A stretch of 64,000 bases of DNA from Bacillota bacterium. GTDB lineage: Bacteria > Bacillota > Clostridia > Acetivibrionales > DTU013. The position numbers and the translations under genes are program-made. Position 1 is the stretch's first letter, and each line of letters opens with the position of its first letter. Below the pieces are notes generated by a model. That model searched no databases. It was not told where the DNA came from and worked only from the letters and a program-made list of their open reading frames with translations. Shown piece after piece: positions 63,914 through 64,000 of this stretch. The stretch spans positions 30,045-94,044 of the forward strand of contig JAEYRB010000011.1 in assembly GCA_023409735.1 (NCBI GenBank). The letters are read 5' to 3'.

Positions 63914-63972
63914 ATTTGTAAAGGTAAAATCCACTATGCCTTTTACCTTGAATTTGTAAGAGTAAAGTCCAC
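63914..63972. repeat. 21-base direct repeat at the window edge
   Basis: ATTTGTAAAGGTAAAATCCAC (63914) and ATTTGTAAGAGTAAAGTCCAC (63952) differ at three positions. A GGTAAAA/TTTTACC stem lies between. Confidence 0.6.
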
Positions 63973-64000
63973 ATCACTGAAAAAGGGGGTAGAGTTTAGT

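Larger units (their letters stand above)
63328..64000. other. Repeat-rich interval without a supported gene at the right edge
   Basis: Contains three perfect palindromes (63631-63712), repeat C copy 3 (63840-63892) and a 21-base direct repeat (63914 and 63952). A minus-strand frame 63731-63934 is considered under findings only. Confidence 0.6.

Overview
The window is AT-rich DNA from a spore-forming anaerobic member of the Clostridia. The evidence is an Nfn-type electron-bifurcating transhydrogenase, Rex, spoVS with a sigma-H-type promoter, ferredoxin-dependent indolepyruvate oxidoreductase, the FapR/PlsX lipid regulon, RNase Y, and a full set of strong Shine-Dalgarno sequences, often with TTG or GTG starts. 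It appears to be a chromosomal segment, mostly housekeeping genes. Accessory or rearranged DNA is limited to 9.9-14 kb, 30.6-31.2 kb, 56.8-57.2 kb and the last 2.2 kb. Species is not determinable from the sequence alone. || Layout. 1-3.7 kb: end of an S1-domain protein, a stand-alone cheR overlapping a DinB polymerase, and a LysR regulator. 4.1-9.9 kb: redox block with an AdhE-C-like alcohol dehydrogenase, nfnA-nfnB, rex and citrate synthase. 10.6-13.6 kb: a VanR/VanS two-component pair very like the glycopeptide-resistance sensors, followed by a membrane-anchored VanY-type D,D-carboxypeptidase, without vanHAX. 13.7-15.6 kb: tRNA-Leu with a partial duplicate, then murD. 15.8-21.9 kb: GNAT acetyltransferase, glpK, malic enzyme, Ldh2-family dehydrogenase and the GlpP antiterminator. 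22.1-22.55 kb: tRNA-Met/Phe/Tyr cluster. 22.7-30.6 kb: beta-CASP nuclease, sodium:solute symporter, then an operon for 2-oxoacid oxidation (iorA-iorB-paaK-ACT). 31.2-35.9 kb: moxR-DUF58-transglutaminase operon on the minus strand. 36-37 kb: L-lactate dehydrogenase. 37.1-44.2 kb: cinA-murJ-recA-recX-rimO-pgsA. 44.5-50.5 kb: fapR-plsX-fabH-fabG-acpP-fabF-rnc. 50.5-56.8 kb: two radical-SAM proteins, rny, a YmdB-type phosphoesterase and spoVS. 57.2-61.8 kb: pgeF, an oligopeptide-binding lipoprotein, lspA and rluD. 61.8-64 kb: a TIGR04076 protein, an unknown membrane-anchored protein, and repeat-rich debris that looks like mobile-element remains. || How the genes fit together. Adh, Nfn, Rex and lactate dehydrogenase handle NAD(P)H and reduced ferredoxin in fermentation. 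GlpK/GlpP with malic enzyme and Ldh2 feed glycerol and malate/lactate carbon to pyruvate. IorAB, PaaK and the ACT protein oxidise aryl-pyruvates to acyl-CoA. FapR with its operator couples fatty-acid and phospholipid synthesis to malonyl-CoA. RecA carries a textbook SOS box. || Beyond the genes, the most notable signals are: a repeated structured intergenic element in three copies, each directly behind a terminator (12567, 26133, 55514); a second structured element before recX and rimO (41297, 42187); a G-poor degenerate repeat tract behind spoVS; a terminator placed between promoter and gene in front of ldh2, next to the gene for an antiterminator protein; and an inverted copy pair of about 52 bp around the final 2 kb.
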